Part shown: positions 1-8,595 of the stretch, piece by piece
Numbering within the stretch: the stretch's first letter is position 1
How the letters are laid out: each line of letters begins with the position of its first letter
Assembly (NCBI GenBank): GCA_963702555.1
Contig: CAVPCW010000014.1
Coordinates: forward strand, 62,001 to 126,000
Source of the DNA: CAMFLJ01 sp963702555
Lineage (GTDB): Bacteria; Actinomycetota; Acidimicrobiia; Acidimicrobiales; Acidimicrobilacustridaceae
Direction of reading: 5' to 3'
DNA: 64,000 bases
Translations under genes and position numbers: made by a program
The notes under the pieces: model-generated
Seen by the model: only the letters and a program-made list of their open reading frames with translations
Told to the model about the DNA's origin: nothing
The model's database searches: none

Positions 1-1668
1 GCCCCGCTCGACCACCACGCCGCCGTTCACGATCGTGGCGGCGATGCCCTTCGGCACCGCCCGGAAGCGCGGCGCCCCGGTGACGGGGTCGACCTCCTCA
101 CGGCAGGTGCCCACGTCGATGGCGTCGGGATCGAACAGGAAGAGGTCGGCGGCGCGGCCCACGGCCAACAGACCCCGGTCGTGGAGGCCGAGGATCGCCG
201 CCGGGATCGCCGTGATGCGGCGCACGGCCTCCTCGAGGCGCCAGACCCCCTCGCCCCGCCACCATGTGGCGAGGAAGTGGGTCGACCACTCCTGGCCGTC
301 GTCGCGGTCGAGGTGGGCGCCGCCGTCGGAGACACCCACGATCATCTGCGGGTGGAGCTGGACGTCCTTCAGCAGCTCCCGCCACGCCGGGGTCTCGTTC
401 GACCAGTGGAAGACGGTGTCGAGGTCGTCGGCCAGGGCGAGGTCGAAGAGCACGTCGGCGGGGTGCCGGTCGGTCTCGGCGGCGATGGCGGCGATGCCCC
501 GGCCGAGCTGAGCCTGCACCTCGGGCGAGCGGCCGCTCGACACCCGCAGGCTCTCCCAGAACGGCGGCGGGAGCGTGGAGCCCTTCGCCGGGTCACGGTT
601 CGGCTCGTCGATGGCGGCGCGCAGGCGGGCCCGGTGCTCGGGGTCGGTCAGCAGGCGCCGCTTGGTGGCGGGGTCGGCGCCCATCAGCTCGTTCCAGAGG
701 GGCACGCCCTCGTAGCGGGAGGTGCCGCCGAGCACGGTGAACGGGCCGTTGAGCGGCCGGGTCATCAGCAGGGAGTAGACGGGCGAGCCGGCGGCGGCCG
801 AACGGTCGAGGAACCGCCGTGACTCCTCCCAGGCCTGGGAGGGGGCGTCGACCTTGGAGCGTCCGCCGAGGCCCTGGGTGATGAGGGGCACGCCGGCGCG
901 GGCGGCGAGCTCGATGAGCAGGTCGCGGTCGGTGGCGTCGATGCCCTCGACCGCGCTCTCGGGGGCGTAGGCGATGCTCCCCCGGGCGCGGCGGCCCTGC
1001 GCGTCGGCGAGGGCTCGCAGCTCGTCGCGGGTGGCGAGGCGGCTGGGCACCGGCCGGTCGGCCATGTCGAGATGGGTCGGCGCATGCGACGACGACAGCC
1101 CGAGGGCGCCCGCGTCCATCGCCGCAGTGACCATCGCGGCCATGGTCGAGACCTCGTCGTCGGTGGCGGCTCGCTCATAGGAGGCGTCGCCCATCACCCA
1201 CCGACGCACGGCCGAGTGGCCGACGTACATGCCGAGGTTCACCCCGAGGGTGCCCGGGCGGGTGTCGAGGAACTCCTCGAAGGTCTCGAAGCCCCAGCCC
1301 ACGTTGGCCAGCGCGGCCGGGTCCATGCCCTCGACCCGGGCGAAGACCTGGGCGACGTAGTCGTGGTCGTCGGCCCGGCAGGGGGCGACGGAGAAGCCGC
1401 AGTTGCCGGCGGCAACGGTGGTGACGCCGTGGAGTGCCGCCGTGTCGCACAACGGGTCCCAGGTGATCTGGGGGTCGTAGTGGGTGTGGGCGTCGACGAT
1501 GCCGGGCGCCACGACGAGCCCCTCGGCGTCGATGACCCGGGTGGCGGCCTCCCCCGCCAGGCGGCCGATGGCGGTGATGCGGCCCCCGCTGATGGCAACG
1601 TCGGCGAGGCGGCCGGGTACCCCCGTGCCGTCGACGACCAGGCCTCCGGTGATGAGCAGGTCGTGCAC
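1..1668 (-). CDS. D-aminoacylase-like amidohydrolase (3' end beyond window)
   Basis: Member of the amidohydrolase 3 group (N-acyl-D-amino-acid deacylase, dihydropyrimidinase-like metal hydrolases), probably cytoplasmic and hydrolysing an N-acyl or cyclic amide substrate. The GTG start at 1668 lies 3 nt after the MarR stop, so it is the last visible gene of the operon. 556 codons are present and the C-terminus runs off the left edge. Seen in the translation: the metal-binding DAHTHYD segment (His61/His63), a GNCGF segment after it, and SDGGAH at residues 447-452 near the last metal-ligand Asp. It is a paralogue of the hydrolase at 3948-5609 in the same operon. The true substrate cannot be read from the sequence. 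Confidence 0.85.
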   Translation of the reverse strand, partial: MHDLLITGGLVVDGTGVPGRLADVAISGGRITAIGRLAGEAATRVIDAEGLVVAPGIVDAHTHYDPQITWDPLCDTAALHGVTTVAAGNCGFSVAPCRADDHDYVAQVFARVEGMDPAALANVGWGFETFEEFLDTRPGTLGVNLGMYVGHSAVRRWVMGDASYERAATDDEVSTMAAMVTAAMDAGALGLSSSHAPTHLDMADRPVPSRLATRDELRALADAQGRRARGSIAYAPESAVEGIDATDRDLLIELAARAGVPLITQGLGGRSKVDAPSQAWEESRRFLDRSAAAGSPVYSLLMTRPLNGPFTVLGGTSRYEGVPLWNELMGADPATKRRLLTDPEHRARLRAAIDEPNRDPAKGSTLPPPFWESLRVSSGRSPEVQAQLGRGIAAIAAETDRHPADVLFDLALADDLDTVFHWSNETPAWRELLKDVQLHPQMIVGVSDGGAHLDRDDGQEWSTHFLATWWRGEGVWRLEEAVRRITAIPAAILGLHDRGLLAVGRAADLFLFDPDAIDVGTCREEVDPVTGAPRFRAVPKGIAATIVNGGVVVERG

Positions 1669-1671
1669 GGC

Positions 1672-2202
1672 TCAGGCCCCCGCGCCGGTGCTCGACGTGG
1701 CGGCGACGGCGACCCTCGCTCCGGTGGTCTCGACGGCATAGGTCTCGAGGGCCTCGGCGAACCGGGCGAAGAGCTCGGCGAAGACCTCGATGCTGAAGGG
1801 GTCCCAGCCGTCGAGCACCTCGGCGAGCATCTCGCGCCAGCTGGCCGACAGCTTCTCGAAGAGGGCGCGGCCCTCGGGGGTGAGGCGCAGCAGGGCGGCG
1901 CGACGGTCGGTGGGGCTGGTCTCGCGCTCGACGAGGCCACGGTCCTCCAGGGCCTTCACCCGGCGCGAGACGGTGGAGATCTCGAGGCCGAGGAGCGCGG
2001 CGAGCTCGGTCATCGTGCACTGCTCGACCAGGCCGAGGCGCGACAGCGTGCCGTAGGAGCTGCCCTCCATGCGCTGGCCGACGCGAGCACCGAGGGCCTC
2101 GTGCAGCTCGACGTCCTTGGCCCGGCGGGCGACGGTGCCCAGGGCCGACTGGATCATGGCGAAGCGCTCGGCGTCTGCGGGGATCGGGGTGATGGCGCTC
2201 AT
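1672..2202 (-). CDS. MarR-family transcriptional regulator
   Basis: Winged-helix regulator of 176 aa, normally a dimer that releases DNA when it binds a phenolic or acyl-CoA-like ligand. The helix-turn-helix is around residues 63-88 and the wing carries the family's SPTDRRA segment (96-102). ATG 2202 is preceded by GGGAG 5 nt upstream; the open frame continues further upstream but overlaps the SDR stop, so that start is unlikely. The gene sits inside a catabolic operon, between the SDR (stop 14 nt upstream) and the second amidohydrolase (start 3 nt downstream), so it very likely senses a pathway substrate or intermediate and controls this operon. The operator is not identified. Confidence 0.88.
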   Translation of the reverse strand: MSAITPIPADAERFAMIQSALGTVARRAKDVELHEALGARVGQRMEGSSYGTLSRLGLVEQCTMTELAALLGLEISTVSRRVKALEDRGLVERETSPTDRRAALLRLTPEGRALFEKLSASWREMLAEVLDGWDPFSIEVFAELFARFAEALETYAVETTGARVAVAATSSTGAGA

Positions 2203-2215
2203 GGGTCTCCCGGGG

Positions 2216-2998
2216 TCAGCGGATGGCCGGGGGCCGTCCGGCGACGGCACCGCCGTCGACGATGAACTCGGCACCGGTGCAGTAGGAGCTGGCGTCGGAG
2301 GCGAGGAAGGCCACGACCTCGGCCACCTCCTCCGGGGCGCCGATGCGCGGGATCGGGAAGCCGTCGAACACGGCCTGGCGGTCGACGGCCTCGAACTGCG
2401 GGTCGTTGGTCATCAGGGTGTCGATGACCCCGGGGTGCACGGAGTTGACCCGGATGCCGTCGTGGCCGAGCTCGATGGCGGCGGTCTTGGTCATCCCCCG
2501 GATCGCCCACTTGGTGGCCACGTAGGGCACGGCCCCGGCGACACCCTGGAGCCCGGCGATCGACGAGACGTTCACGATCGAGCCCCGGCCGGCGGCCTTC
2601 ATGGTCGGGATCACGGCCTGCATGCCGAGGAAGCACCCGAGCTGGTTGACGGCGACCGCCTCCATGAAGTCGTCGACCGCCACCGACTCGATGGCGCCGG
2701 CTCGCACGATGCCGGCGTTGTTGACCAGCACGTCGAGCGCCCCGAAGGCGTCGAGGGTGGCGGCCACGGCGGCGGCCCAGTCACCGGGGGCGGTGACGTC
2801 GAGGTCGACGAACAGGGCCGAGGCACCGAGCGAGGCCGCCACGGCCCGGCCCTCGTCGCCGAGGACGTCGCCGAGCACCACGCGGGCACCGCGGGCGACG
2901 AGCAGACGAGCCTCGGCCTCGCCCTGACCCCGCGCCCCGCCGCTGATCAGAGCGACGCGCCCGTCGAGGCGGGTGCGGTCGGTGGGCTCGGGGCTCAC
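2216..2998 (-). CDS. SDR-family NAD(P)-dependent oxidoreductase
   Basis: Short-chain dehydrogenase/reductase of 260 aa oxidising or reducing a carbonyl/alcohol with NAD(P). Visible motifs: cofactor loop SGGARGQG (19-26), NNAG (93-96), and the catalytic triad Ser146, Tyr159, Lys163, all at classical spacing. The GTG start overlaps the cyclase stop by 4 nt (GTGA), so it is translationally coupled to it. Closest in style to the 3-alpha/20-beta-hydroxysteroid dehydrogenase-like SDRs common in actinobacterial catabolic clusters. A second SDR of the same type, with the same GARGQGEAEAR-like N-terminus, is at 15228-16001. The substrate is unknown. Confidence 0.92.
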   Translation of the reverse strand: MSPEPTDRTRLDGRVALISGGARGQGEAEARLLVARGARVVLGDVLGDEGRAVAASLGASALFVDLDVTAPGDWAAAVAATLDAFGALDVLVNNAGIVRAGAIESVAVDDFMEAVAVNQLGCFLGMQAVIPTMKAAGRGSIVNVSSIAGLQGVAGAVPYVATKWAIRGMTKTAAIELGHDGIRVNSVHPGVIDTLMTNDPQFEAVDRQAVFDGFPIPRIGAPEEVAEVVAFLASDASSYCTGAEFIVDGGAVAGRPPAIR

Positions 2999-3951
2999 AG
3001 CACCGCGATCGGGTTGACCGGGCAACCGGTGCCGCCGGGGATGCGCAGCGGCCCCACGGTGAGGAGGAACTCCCACCGCTCGGCGCGGGCACAGGCGTCG
3101 AGCAGCTCGTCGAGGCGCAGGTTGTCGATCAGCATGAGCCCGAGGCGGGTGATGCCGATCTGGTGGATCGGGAACGGCCACTCGTGGATGCCGACACCGG
3201 GCATGGGGTCGGAGATGCCGTCGCCGCCGAGCAGCGCCACACCGCGCTCGTGCAGCCACGGGAGGCACTCGGCGTGGAGGCCGGCCATGCCGTCGCCGAT
3301 GGGGTCGAAGCGGCCCCGCTGCTCGGTCCGCCGGGCGTCGCGGCCGGTCGCCACCACCAGCAGGTCGCCCTCGCCGACGTGCACGCCCTGCGCGGCGCAG
3401 GCCCGGTCGAGGTCGTCGGGCGAGATCGTGGTGTTCCCGGCCAGGTGGGGCACGCCGAGGGCACGGGGGATGTCGAGGAGCACGCCGCGCCCGATGATGC
3501 CGCCGGCCGCCGCCATGATCGTGTTGGCCGTGGCGCCCGTGCTCTTGACCGTGTCGGGTGTGGCCCCGTTGAACGAGCGACCGCGCACGAACATGTGGCA
3601 CAGCGCGTCGATGTGGGTGGTGCCGAGGCCGTGGACGTCGGTGCCGACGTAGTCGCGGGTGGCCTCGTAGCCCGGGATGCCGTTGGAGTCGAGGGCGTCG
3701 CCGCTGGCGAGCATGTGGTGGTGGCACGGGAACGGGTTCTCGACCGACGGCACCTTCGGCAGATCGTGGGCCAGGCTCACCGAGAGCCCCGACCGCACCG
3801 ACGCCATGGCTGCGACACGGCGCTCGGGAGTGAGCAGGTTCAGCGCGCCAAGGTCGTCGTCGTCGCCCCACCGACCCCAGTTGGAGCACTGCTCGTAGAG
3901 CTGCTCGAGCCGTTCGGGGGTGGGGACCGGGAGCTGGTCGGTGATGGTCAT
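2995..3951 (-). CDS. Cyclase / kynurenine formamidase-like metal hydrolase
   Basis: 318-aa member of the cyclase family (PF04199), metal hydrolases that open or close amide and ester bonds (kynurenine formamidase, isatin hydrolase). The family metal motif is visible as HGLGTTHIDALCH, with His107, His113, Asp115 and His119; the usual HxGTHxDxPxH has Ala in place of Pro. The ATG overlaps the upstream hydrolase stop by 4 nt (ATGA) and its own stop overlaps the SDR start, so the three are translated together. In this setting it likely hydrolyses a ring or amide intermediate next to the two D-aminoacylase-like enzymes. Confidence 0.87.
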   Translation of the reverse strand: MTITDQLPVPTPERLEQLYEQCSNWGRWGDDDDLGALNLLTPERRVAAMASVRSGLSVSLAHDLPKVPSVENPFPCHHHMLASGDALDSNGIPGYEATRDYVGTDVHGLGTTHIDALCHMFVRGRSFNGATPDTVKSTGATANTIMAAAGGIIGRGVLLDIPRALGVPHLAGNTTISPDDLDRACAAQGVHVGEGDLLVVATGRDARRTEQRGRFDPIGDGMAGLHAECLPWLHERGVALLGGDGISDPMPGVGIHEWPFPIHQIGITRLGLMLIDNLRLDELLDACARAERWEFLLTVGPLRIPGGTGCPVNPIAVL

Positions 3952-5609
3952 GCCGTTCCTCCTCGTAGGAGCGAGCCCGCTCCGACTCCGGTGAGCTGCT
4001 CGCCGTCGCGTCGGGTGCGGGCGCCGCCGACCCAGACGTGGGCGATGCCCGTGCTGTCGGCCACCAGGCGGTCGGCGCCGGCCGGGAAGTCGGCGATGCG
4101 CCGGGCCCGGGTCGTGCCGACGGTGGCGGAGTCGAAGACCACGACGTCAGCCGCCAAACCGGGGGCGATCCGGCCCCGATCGGTGAGGCCGTAGACCTCG
4201 GCGGGCTGCCCGGTGAGGCGCCACACGGCCTTCTCGAGGGTGATGGCCTCGACCTCGCGCCACCAGTGCTGGAGCAGGAAGGTGGCGTAGTTGGCGTCGC
4301 AGAGCTGGCTGGTGTGGGCGCCTGCGTCGGAGAGGCCGAGCAGGAAGTGGTCGTTGCGCAGCAGTTCGGCGATCTCGTCGTCGTTGTCGTTGATCATGGC
4401 GATCGTGAAGCGGGTCTGGAGGTCGTCCTCCACGGCCAGCTCGACCATCAGGTCGATCGCTGTCATCTCGCGGGCGGCGGCCATCTGACCGACGGTGCCG
4501 GCATCGACGAGCTCGGGGTGGGCGGCGGACTCGGAGACGACAGCGAAGTCGAGGATGTCGCCCCACGCCGCCTGCATCTCGGTGTGGGCCCTGGCCCGCC
4601 AGTCGGCGGTGGCGTAGCGGTCGGCGCGCTCGTCGTGCTCGAGAGAGAGGATCTCGCCGAAGGCGCCGACGTTGGCGAAGGCGAACGGGTCGGACAGCGC
4701 CATCTGCACGACGATCGGCCGGCACGCGACCTGCGGGCGCACGTTGCCTCCGGCGGCCTCGACCCGAGCGGCGACCGCGGCGGCGTTGCCCGGTGCCCGT
4801 CGGTTGGTCATCAGCGCCGCCCACGACACCGGGCGGTCGATGGCCCGGGCGATGTCCGCGAACTCCTCGACGTACAGGTCGGGACCCCAGGTGGACTCGA
4901 GGGTGCCCGCCCCCTTGGTGCCCAGCACGCCGGCGAGGGCCCGGATCTCGTCGAGGTCGCAGACCCGGCTCGGCACGGGCTTCCCGTAGGCGCCGAGGTG
5001 CGACTCCGTGCGGGAGGTGGAGAAGCCCACGGCGCCGGCGTCGATCGCCTCGCCAACCAGCTGCTCCATGCGCTCGACCTCGGCCGCGGTGGCCACCCGC
5101 TCGGTGGCGTCGTCGCCGAGCACGAAGAACCGCAGCGGGGTGTGGCCGAGCAGCACGGCGACGTTGATGCCGAGAGGCTGCCGCTCGACGGCGTCGAGGT
5201 ACTCCGGGAAGGTCTCGAAGGTCCAGGGGATGCCCGCCTCCAGCGCGTCGAGGGGCATGCCCTCCACGTTCTCCAGCACCCGCAGGATGGTGGGCCGGTG
5301 CTCGGGCCGGGTCGGGGCGATGCCGAAGCCGCAGTTGCCCACCACCACGGTGGTCACGCCGTGCCACGACGAGGGTGTGAGCTCGGGGTCCCACAGGACC
5401 TGGGCGTCGTAGTGGGTGTGCGGGTCGATGAAGCCGGGCGCCACGACCAGGCCGGCGCAGTCGACGACCTCCGCCCCCTCCGGCACCGCGAGGTCGGGGC
5501 CCACCGCGGCGATGCGGCCGTCGGCCAGGACCACGTCGGCGACCACGGCCGGCGCGCCGGTGCCGTCGACCACCGTGCCGCCCCGCAGGAACGTGGTGCC
5601 GGCGGCCAT
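3948..5609 (-). CDS. D-aminoacylase-like amidohydrolase (amidohydrolase 3 group)
   Basis: 553-aa zinc hydrolase of the N-acyl-D-amino-acid deacylase type. Metal site DPHTHYD with His64/His66, then a GNCGFGIAPTRP segment, and SDAGAH near residue 430 giving the late metal/catalytic Asp. The start ATG shares one base with the preceding stop (TGATG) and the stop overlaps the next ATG by 4 nt, so the gene is tightly coupled in the operon. It resembles the partial hydrolase at 1-1668, so the operon carries two enzymes of the same class, possibly for two steps or two substrates. D-amino-acid specificity is a family label, not shown here. Confidence 0.88.
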   Translation of the reverse strand: MAAGTTFLRGGTVVDGTGAPAVVADVVLADGRIAAVGPDLAVPEGAEVVDCAGLVVAPGFIDPHTHYDAQVLWDPELTPSSWHGVTTVVVGNCGFGIAPTRPEHRPTILRVLENVEGMPLDALEAGIPWTFETFPEYLDAVERQPLGINVAVLLGHTPLRFFVLGDDATERVATAAEVERMEQLVGEAIDAGAVGFSTSRTESHLGAYGKPVPSRVCDLDEIRALAGVLGTKGAGTLESTWGPDLYVEEFADIARAIDRPVSWAALMTNRRAPGNAAAVAARVEAAGGNVRPQVACRPIVVQMALSDPFAFANVGAFGEILSLEHDERADRYATADWRARAHTEMQAAWGDILDFAVVSESAAHPELVDAGTVGQMAAAREMTAIDLMVELAVEDDLQTRFTIAMINDNDDEIAELLRNDHFLLGLSDAGAHTSQLCDANYATFLLQHWWREVEAITLEKAVWRLTGQPAEVYGLTDRGRIAPGLAADVVVFDSATVGTTRARRIADFPAGADRLVADSTGIAHVWVGGARTRRDGEQLTGVGAGSLLRGGTA

Positions 5610-7087
5610 CAGCCGGCGACCGCGGCCTGGGCGGCGCGGGCGGCGTCGGCGAGCGGCGCGGTGGCGGCCTCGACAGCCGTGCCCACGAAGATGTCTGGGT
5701 TCTGGCCGAGCAGCAGGCGGGCCGGGTTCTCGAAGACGAACTCCCGGAAGTCCCGCTCCTCGAGCACGCCCTTGCGGACCAGCCCGAACGCCTCGGCGAC
5801 CACCTCGGACATGTCCTCGACGTCCCAGTGGGCGAGGTCGGAGCTGAACACCGGCTGCAGCCGGGCGCCGAACGGGTTGGCCTTCGAGAAGGCGTAGGCG
5901 ATCGAGCGGTCGTCGGCTTCGCATCCGAAGAAGAACCGGGGGACGAAGCGGTCGACGAGCTCGCGCTCGGAGCTCACGTCGAGGAAGCGCCAGTCGTCGC
6001 GCTCGTCGGGCGGCACCCCGGTGCCAGGGAGGGCCCGCATGGCGGCGTCGAGGTCGATGTCGCCGGCCTTCGCCAGCAGGTCGTCGGCGCCGTAGGTGCG
6101 GATCAGGTCCTCCAGCCGGGCCCAGTCGATCGAGGCCGGGTCGAGCGAGGCCAGAGCCTCCGGGTTCCGCTTCTCCCAGTGCTCGAGCAGGTCGGCGAGC
6201 AGGATGGCCGCCCAGCCGACACCACACTCGAGGAAGGCGATGTTGAGCCGGGGGAATCGGGTGGTGATGCCGCCCATGAAGAGGCTCTTGCACAGGTGGT
6301 GCATGCGCTGGGCGAACGAGCCGATGTGGTTGTAGCTGTAGTTGGTGCGGGAGACGAACGAGCCGGTGGGCATGTTGCCGAGGCCGCCGTGGCAGGTGAT
6401 GGCGAAGCCGAGCTCCTCGGCCTTGGCCCACACGGGGTCGTAGTCGTAGGCGCTGTCGACGCCGAAGTGGTCGAACCACCAGGCCTGCCCCGGGTACATG
6501 AACGGCGTGACGTTGCCCGGGTCGGGGTTCGGGATGGGGCGGGTCACGCCCTCGGGGAAGCCGACGACCTTGAGGCCGATGGCCTTGCAGTGCTCGAGCT
6601 CGGCGACCGCCTCGTCGGGCGTGTGCATCGGGATGACGCCGGCGGGGGCCATGCGGTCGGCGTACTGCGCGTAGGTGTCGGCGTAGTAGTCGTTGAAGCC
6701 GCGGCACACGCCCTGGCGGATCTCGGGGTCCTCGATGCCGGCGATGCCGAAGCCCTTGGTGGGGTAGAGCACCGAGAAGTCGATGCCGAGCTCGTCGAGG
6801 CGGTCGTACATGAACCGCGGGATCACGGCGGTGGCGAGGTCGGTCGTGTTGGCCGCCGGGGTGCCCCACCACGCCGACTGGGGCGTGCCGGTGGCCAGGC
6901 GGGTCTCGGTGTCGGCCTCGAGGATTCGGGCGATCGGCGACGGCTGGTTGACGTAGCGGTCGAACGCCACGGGCCCGAGGGCCTCGCGCACGTACGGCAG
7001 GATCGCCGGCATGAACTCGATGACGTGGCCGTCGACGTCGATCACCGGGTGATCGAGCGCGGCCCGGATCTCCTGCGACTCCCCCAT
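5609..7087 (-). CDS. Amidohydrolase family protein (amidohydrolase 2, decarboxylase/hydrolase type)
   Basis: 492-aa TIM-barrel metal enzyme of the amidohydrolase 2 family (PF04909), which includes ACMSD-type decarboxylases and hydrolases. The N-terminal metal segment reads IDVDGHVIE (residues 16-24), followed mid-protein by a CHGGLGN segment. It is the first gene of the leftward operon. The ATG at 7087 has a strong GAGGGGG ribosome site; the open frame extends upstream, but through hairpin DNA, so the longer start is rejected. A related enzyme lies at 16081-17271. Proteins like this are numerous in environmental actinobacteria and mostly uncharacterised. Confidence 0.88.
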   Translation of the reverse strand: MGESQEIRAALDHPVIDVDGHVIEFMPAILPYVREALGPVAFDRYVNQPSPIARILEADTETRLATGTPQSAWWGTPAANTTDLATAVIPRFMYDRLDELGIDFSVLYPTKGFGIAGIEDPEIRQGVCRGFNDYYADTYAQYADRMAPAGVIPMHTPDEAVAELEHCKAIGLKVVGFPEGVTRPIPNPDPGNVTPFMYPGQAWWFDHFGVDSAYDYDPVWAKAEELGFAITCHGGLGNMPTGSFVSRTNYSYNHIGSFAQRMHHLCKSLFMGGITTRFPRLNIAFLECGVGWAAILLADLLEHWEKRNPEALASLDPASIDWARLEDLIRTYGADDLLAKAGDIDLDAAMRALPGTGVPPDERDDWRFLDVSSERELVDRFVPRFFFGCEADDRSIAYAFSKANPFGARLQPVFSSDLAHWDVEDMSEVVAEAFGLVRKGVLEERDFREFVFENPARLLLGQNPDIFVGTAVEAATAPLADAARAAQAAVAG

Positions 7088-7168
7088 GGTCCCCCTCCTC
7101 GGCGCCCGTCGGGCGTGGCCGGACCCTACGGGAGTTGCTTGTAGCGTGCAACCATCTCCCCCCGCCCC

Positions 7169-7210
7169 GTGGCTCACCTGGCGGGGCTGGAACCCCGCCG
7201 AACGAGCCAC
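7169..7210. terminator. TGGCTC-arm hairpin, copy a1
   Basis: Inverted repeat GTGGCTC (7169-7175) / GAGCCAC (7204-7210) with an inner GGCGGGG / CCCCGCC stem. It lies after the CoA-transferase stop on the minus strand and before the amidohydrolase operon. Probable transcription terminator without a T-tract; one of a dispersed family in this window. Confidence 0.6.
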
Positions 7211-7220
7211 CGGTCAGGGT

Positions 7221-7262
7221 GTGGCTCGTCTCACGGGGTCGGAGCCCCGCCGAACGAGCCAC
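7221..7262. terminator. TGGCTC-arm hairpin, copy a2
   Basis: Inverted repeat GTGGCTCGT (7221-7229) / ACGAGCCAC (7254-7262) with an inner CGGGG/CCCCG stem. It starts 52 nt after copy a1 and is closest to the CoA-transferase stop at 7281. The copy at 22124 has the same arm and loop sequence. Confidence 0.6.
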
Positions 7263-7280
7263 GGGCGTGGGCCGTGCGGG

Positions 7281-8468
7281 TCAGGCGACGACGCCGGCGG
7301 CGCGCAGGGCCTCGGTGCGCTCGCCGAGGCCGAGCTCGCCGAGGATCTCGTCGGTGTGCTCGCCGAGCAGCGGCGAGGGCCCACCCAGCGCCGCCGGGGT
7401 GCCGGCGAAGCGGGCCGGGTGCCGGGGCTGGCGCAGGCGACCGGCCACGGGATGGGCCGACTCCTCGAACAGCCCGATCGCCCTGGCGTGCACGTCGTCG
7501 GGGAGGTCGCGCTGGGAGACGACGAGGCCGAACGGCACCTTGCGCTCCTGCATCCGCTCCGAGGCCTCGGCCACGGTCATGGCGTTGGCGGCGACGTGGC
7601 ACCGGTGCATGAACTCGCCGGTGAGCTCCGGGTGCTTGCGGCGCTCCCCGATGGTGGCGACCCGGGGGTCGTCGTGCCCGTCGACCCGCAGGGCGTCGCA
7701 CATCCCGTGGAAGTCGGCGTCGGAGGTCGGGGTGGCGATGCCCCAGCCGTCGACGAAGCGGAAGGGCTTCGAGCCCTGCACGAAGCTCGACGACATCGAG
7801 CCGTCGGCGTCGAGCAGCAGCTCGTTGCCACCGCAGTCGGCCCACAGGAACGACACGACCGAGTCGGTCATCGACAGCTCGATGTGCTGTCCGCCCTGGC
7901 CCCGCTCGCGGGCGAGCAGCCCGGCGGTGATCGCCTGCACCGCGTACATGGCGGTGATCTTGTCGGCGGCGGTCTGGCGGATGAAGACCGGCTCCCCCAC
8001 CTCGGGGTCGGCCTGGTTGGTGGCCAGCCCGGCGTAGGCCTGGATGACCGTGTCGTAGGCGCCGTGACCGGCGTAGGGGCCATCGGGCCCGAAGCCCGAC
8101 AGTGACAGGTAGATCAGGTCGTCGCGTCCGGCGGAGAGGTCCTCCCACGCCAGGCCGGCCCGGGCCATCGCGCCGGGCCGGGAGTTCTGGATGAACACGT
8201 CGCACTCGGCCGCCAGGCGGCGCACGATGTCCTGCCCCTCGGGGGTGGAGATGTCGACGGCGATGCACCGCTTGCCGCGGTTGCAGGCCTGGTAGAGAGC
8301 CGAGACGCCGTTCACCGCCACACCCACCCAGCGGGCGAGGTCGCCGATGCCGGGCCGCTCGACCTTGATCACGTCGGCGCCCTGGTCGCCGAGCAGCACC
8401 GCCGCGTAGGGACCCGTCAGCGCGATGGAGAGATCGAGGATGCGGATCCCCGCGAGCGGTCCTGGCAC
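7281..8468 (-). CDS. Class III (CaiB/BaiF) CoA-transferase
   Basis: 395-aa family III CoA-transferase, moving CoA between acyl groups through an aspartyl-CoA thioester. Seen: the N-terminal GIRILDLS segment, the GADVIKVE segment, and the expected catalytic Asp at residue 139 within GHGAYDT. A GTG start at 8468 with GGGGAA upstream fits the conserved N-terminus; the longer frame adds a proline/glycine-rich lead with no similarity to the family. It is transcribed leftward, divergent from the SMP-30 gene, with two hairpins just after its stop. It would activate or recycle an acid used by the neighbouring catabolic operon. Confidence 0.92.
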   Translation of the reverse strand: MPGPLAGIRILDLSIALTGPYAAVLLGDQGADVIKVERPGIGDLARWVGVAVNGVSALYQACNRGKRCIAVDISTPEGQDIVRRLAAECDVFIQNSRPGAMARAGLAWEDLSAGRDDLIYLSLSGFGPDGPYAGHGAYDTVIQAYAGLATNQADPEVGEPVFIRQTAADKITAMYAVQAITAGLLARERGQGGQHIELSMTDSVVSFLWADCGGNELLLDADGSMSSSFVQGSKPFRFVDGWGIATPTSDADFHGMCDALRVDGHDDPRVATIGERRKHPELTGEFMHRCHVAANAMTVAEASERMQERKVPFGLVVSQRDLPDDVHARAIGLFEESAHPVAGRLRQPRHPARFAGTPAALGGPSPLLGEHTDEILGELGLGERTEALRAAGVVA

Positions 8469-8559
8469 GTGACGTTCCCCCTGGTCGGCGAGCCGGCACC
8501 CGACACCCCCGGGACCGGGCGGGCCGAGCATGCCACGGATCCCCAGGTGCGGACGCCCG

Positions 8560-8565
8560 TAGCAT
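8560..8565 (+). promoter_or_regulatory. Probable -10 box of the SMP-30 gene
   Basis: TAGCAT, about 30 nt before ATG 8596, leaves a short leader that includes the GAGGGGGG ribosome site. No clear -35 was recognised. It lies in the 127-bp divergent region with the CoA-transferase. Confidence 0.35.
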
Positions 8566-8595
8566 CACCCTGCGAACGGCTCGAGGGGGGAATCG

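Noticed and set aside
1072..2265. Long plus-strand open frame opposite the first hydrolase and MarR
   Set aside because: Gly/Val/Asp-rich product with no family; antisense to genes with clear motifs and overlaps. It reflects GC-rich third-codon bias.
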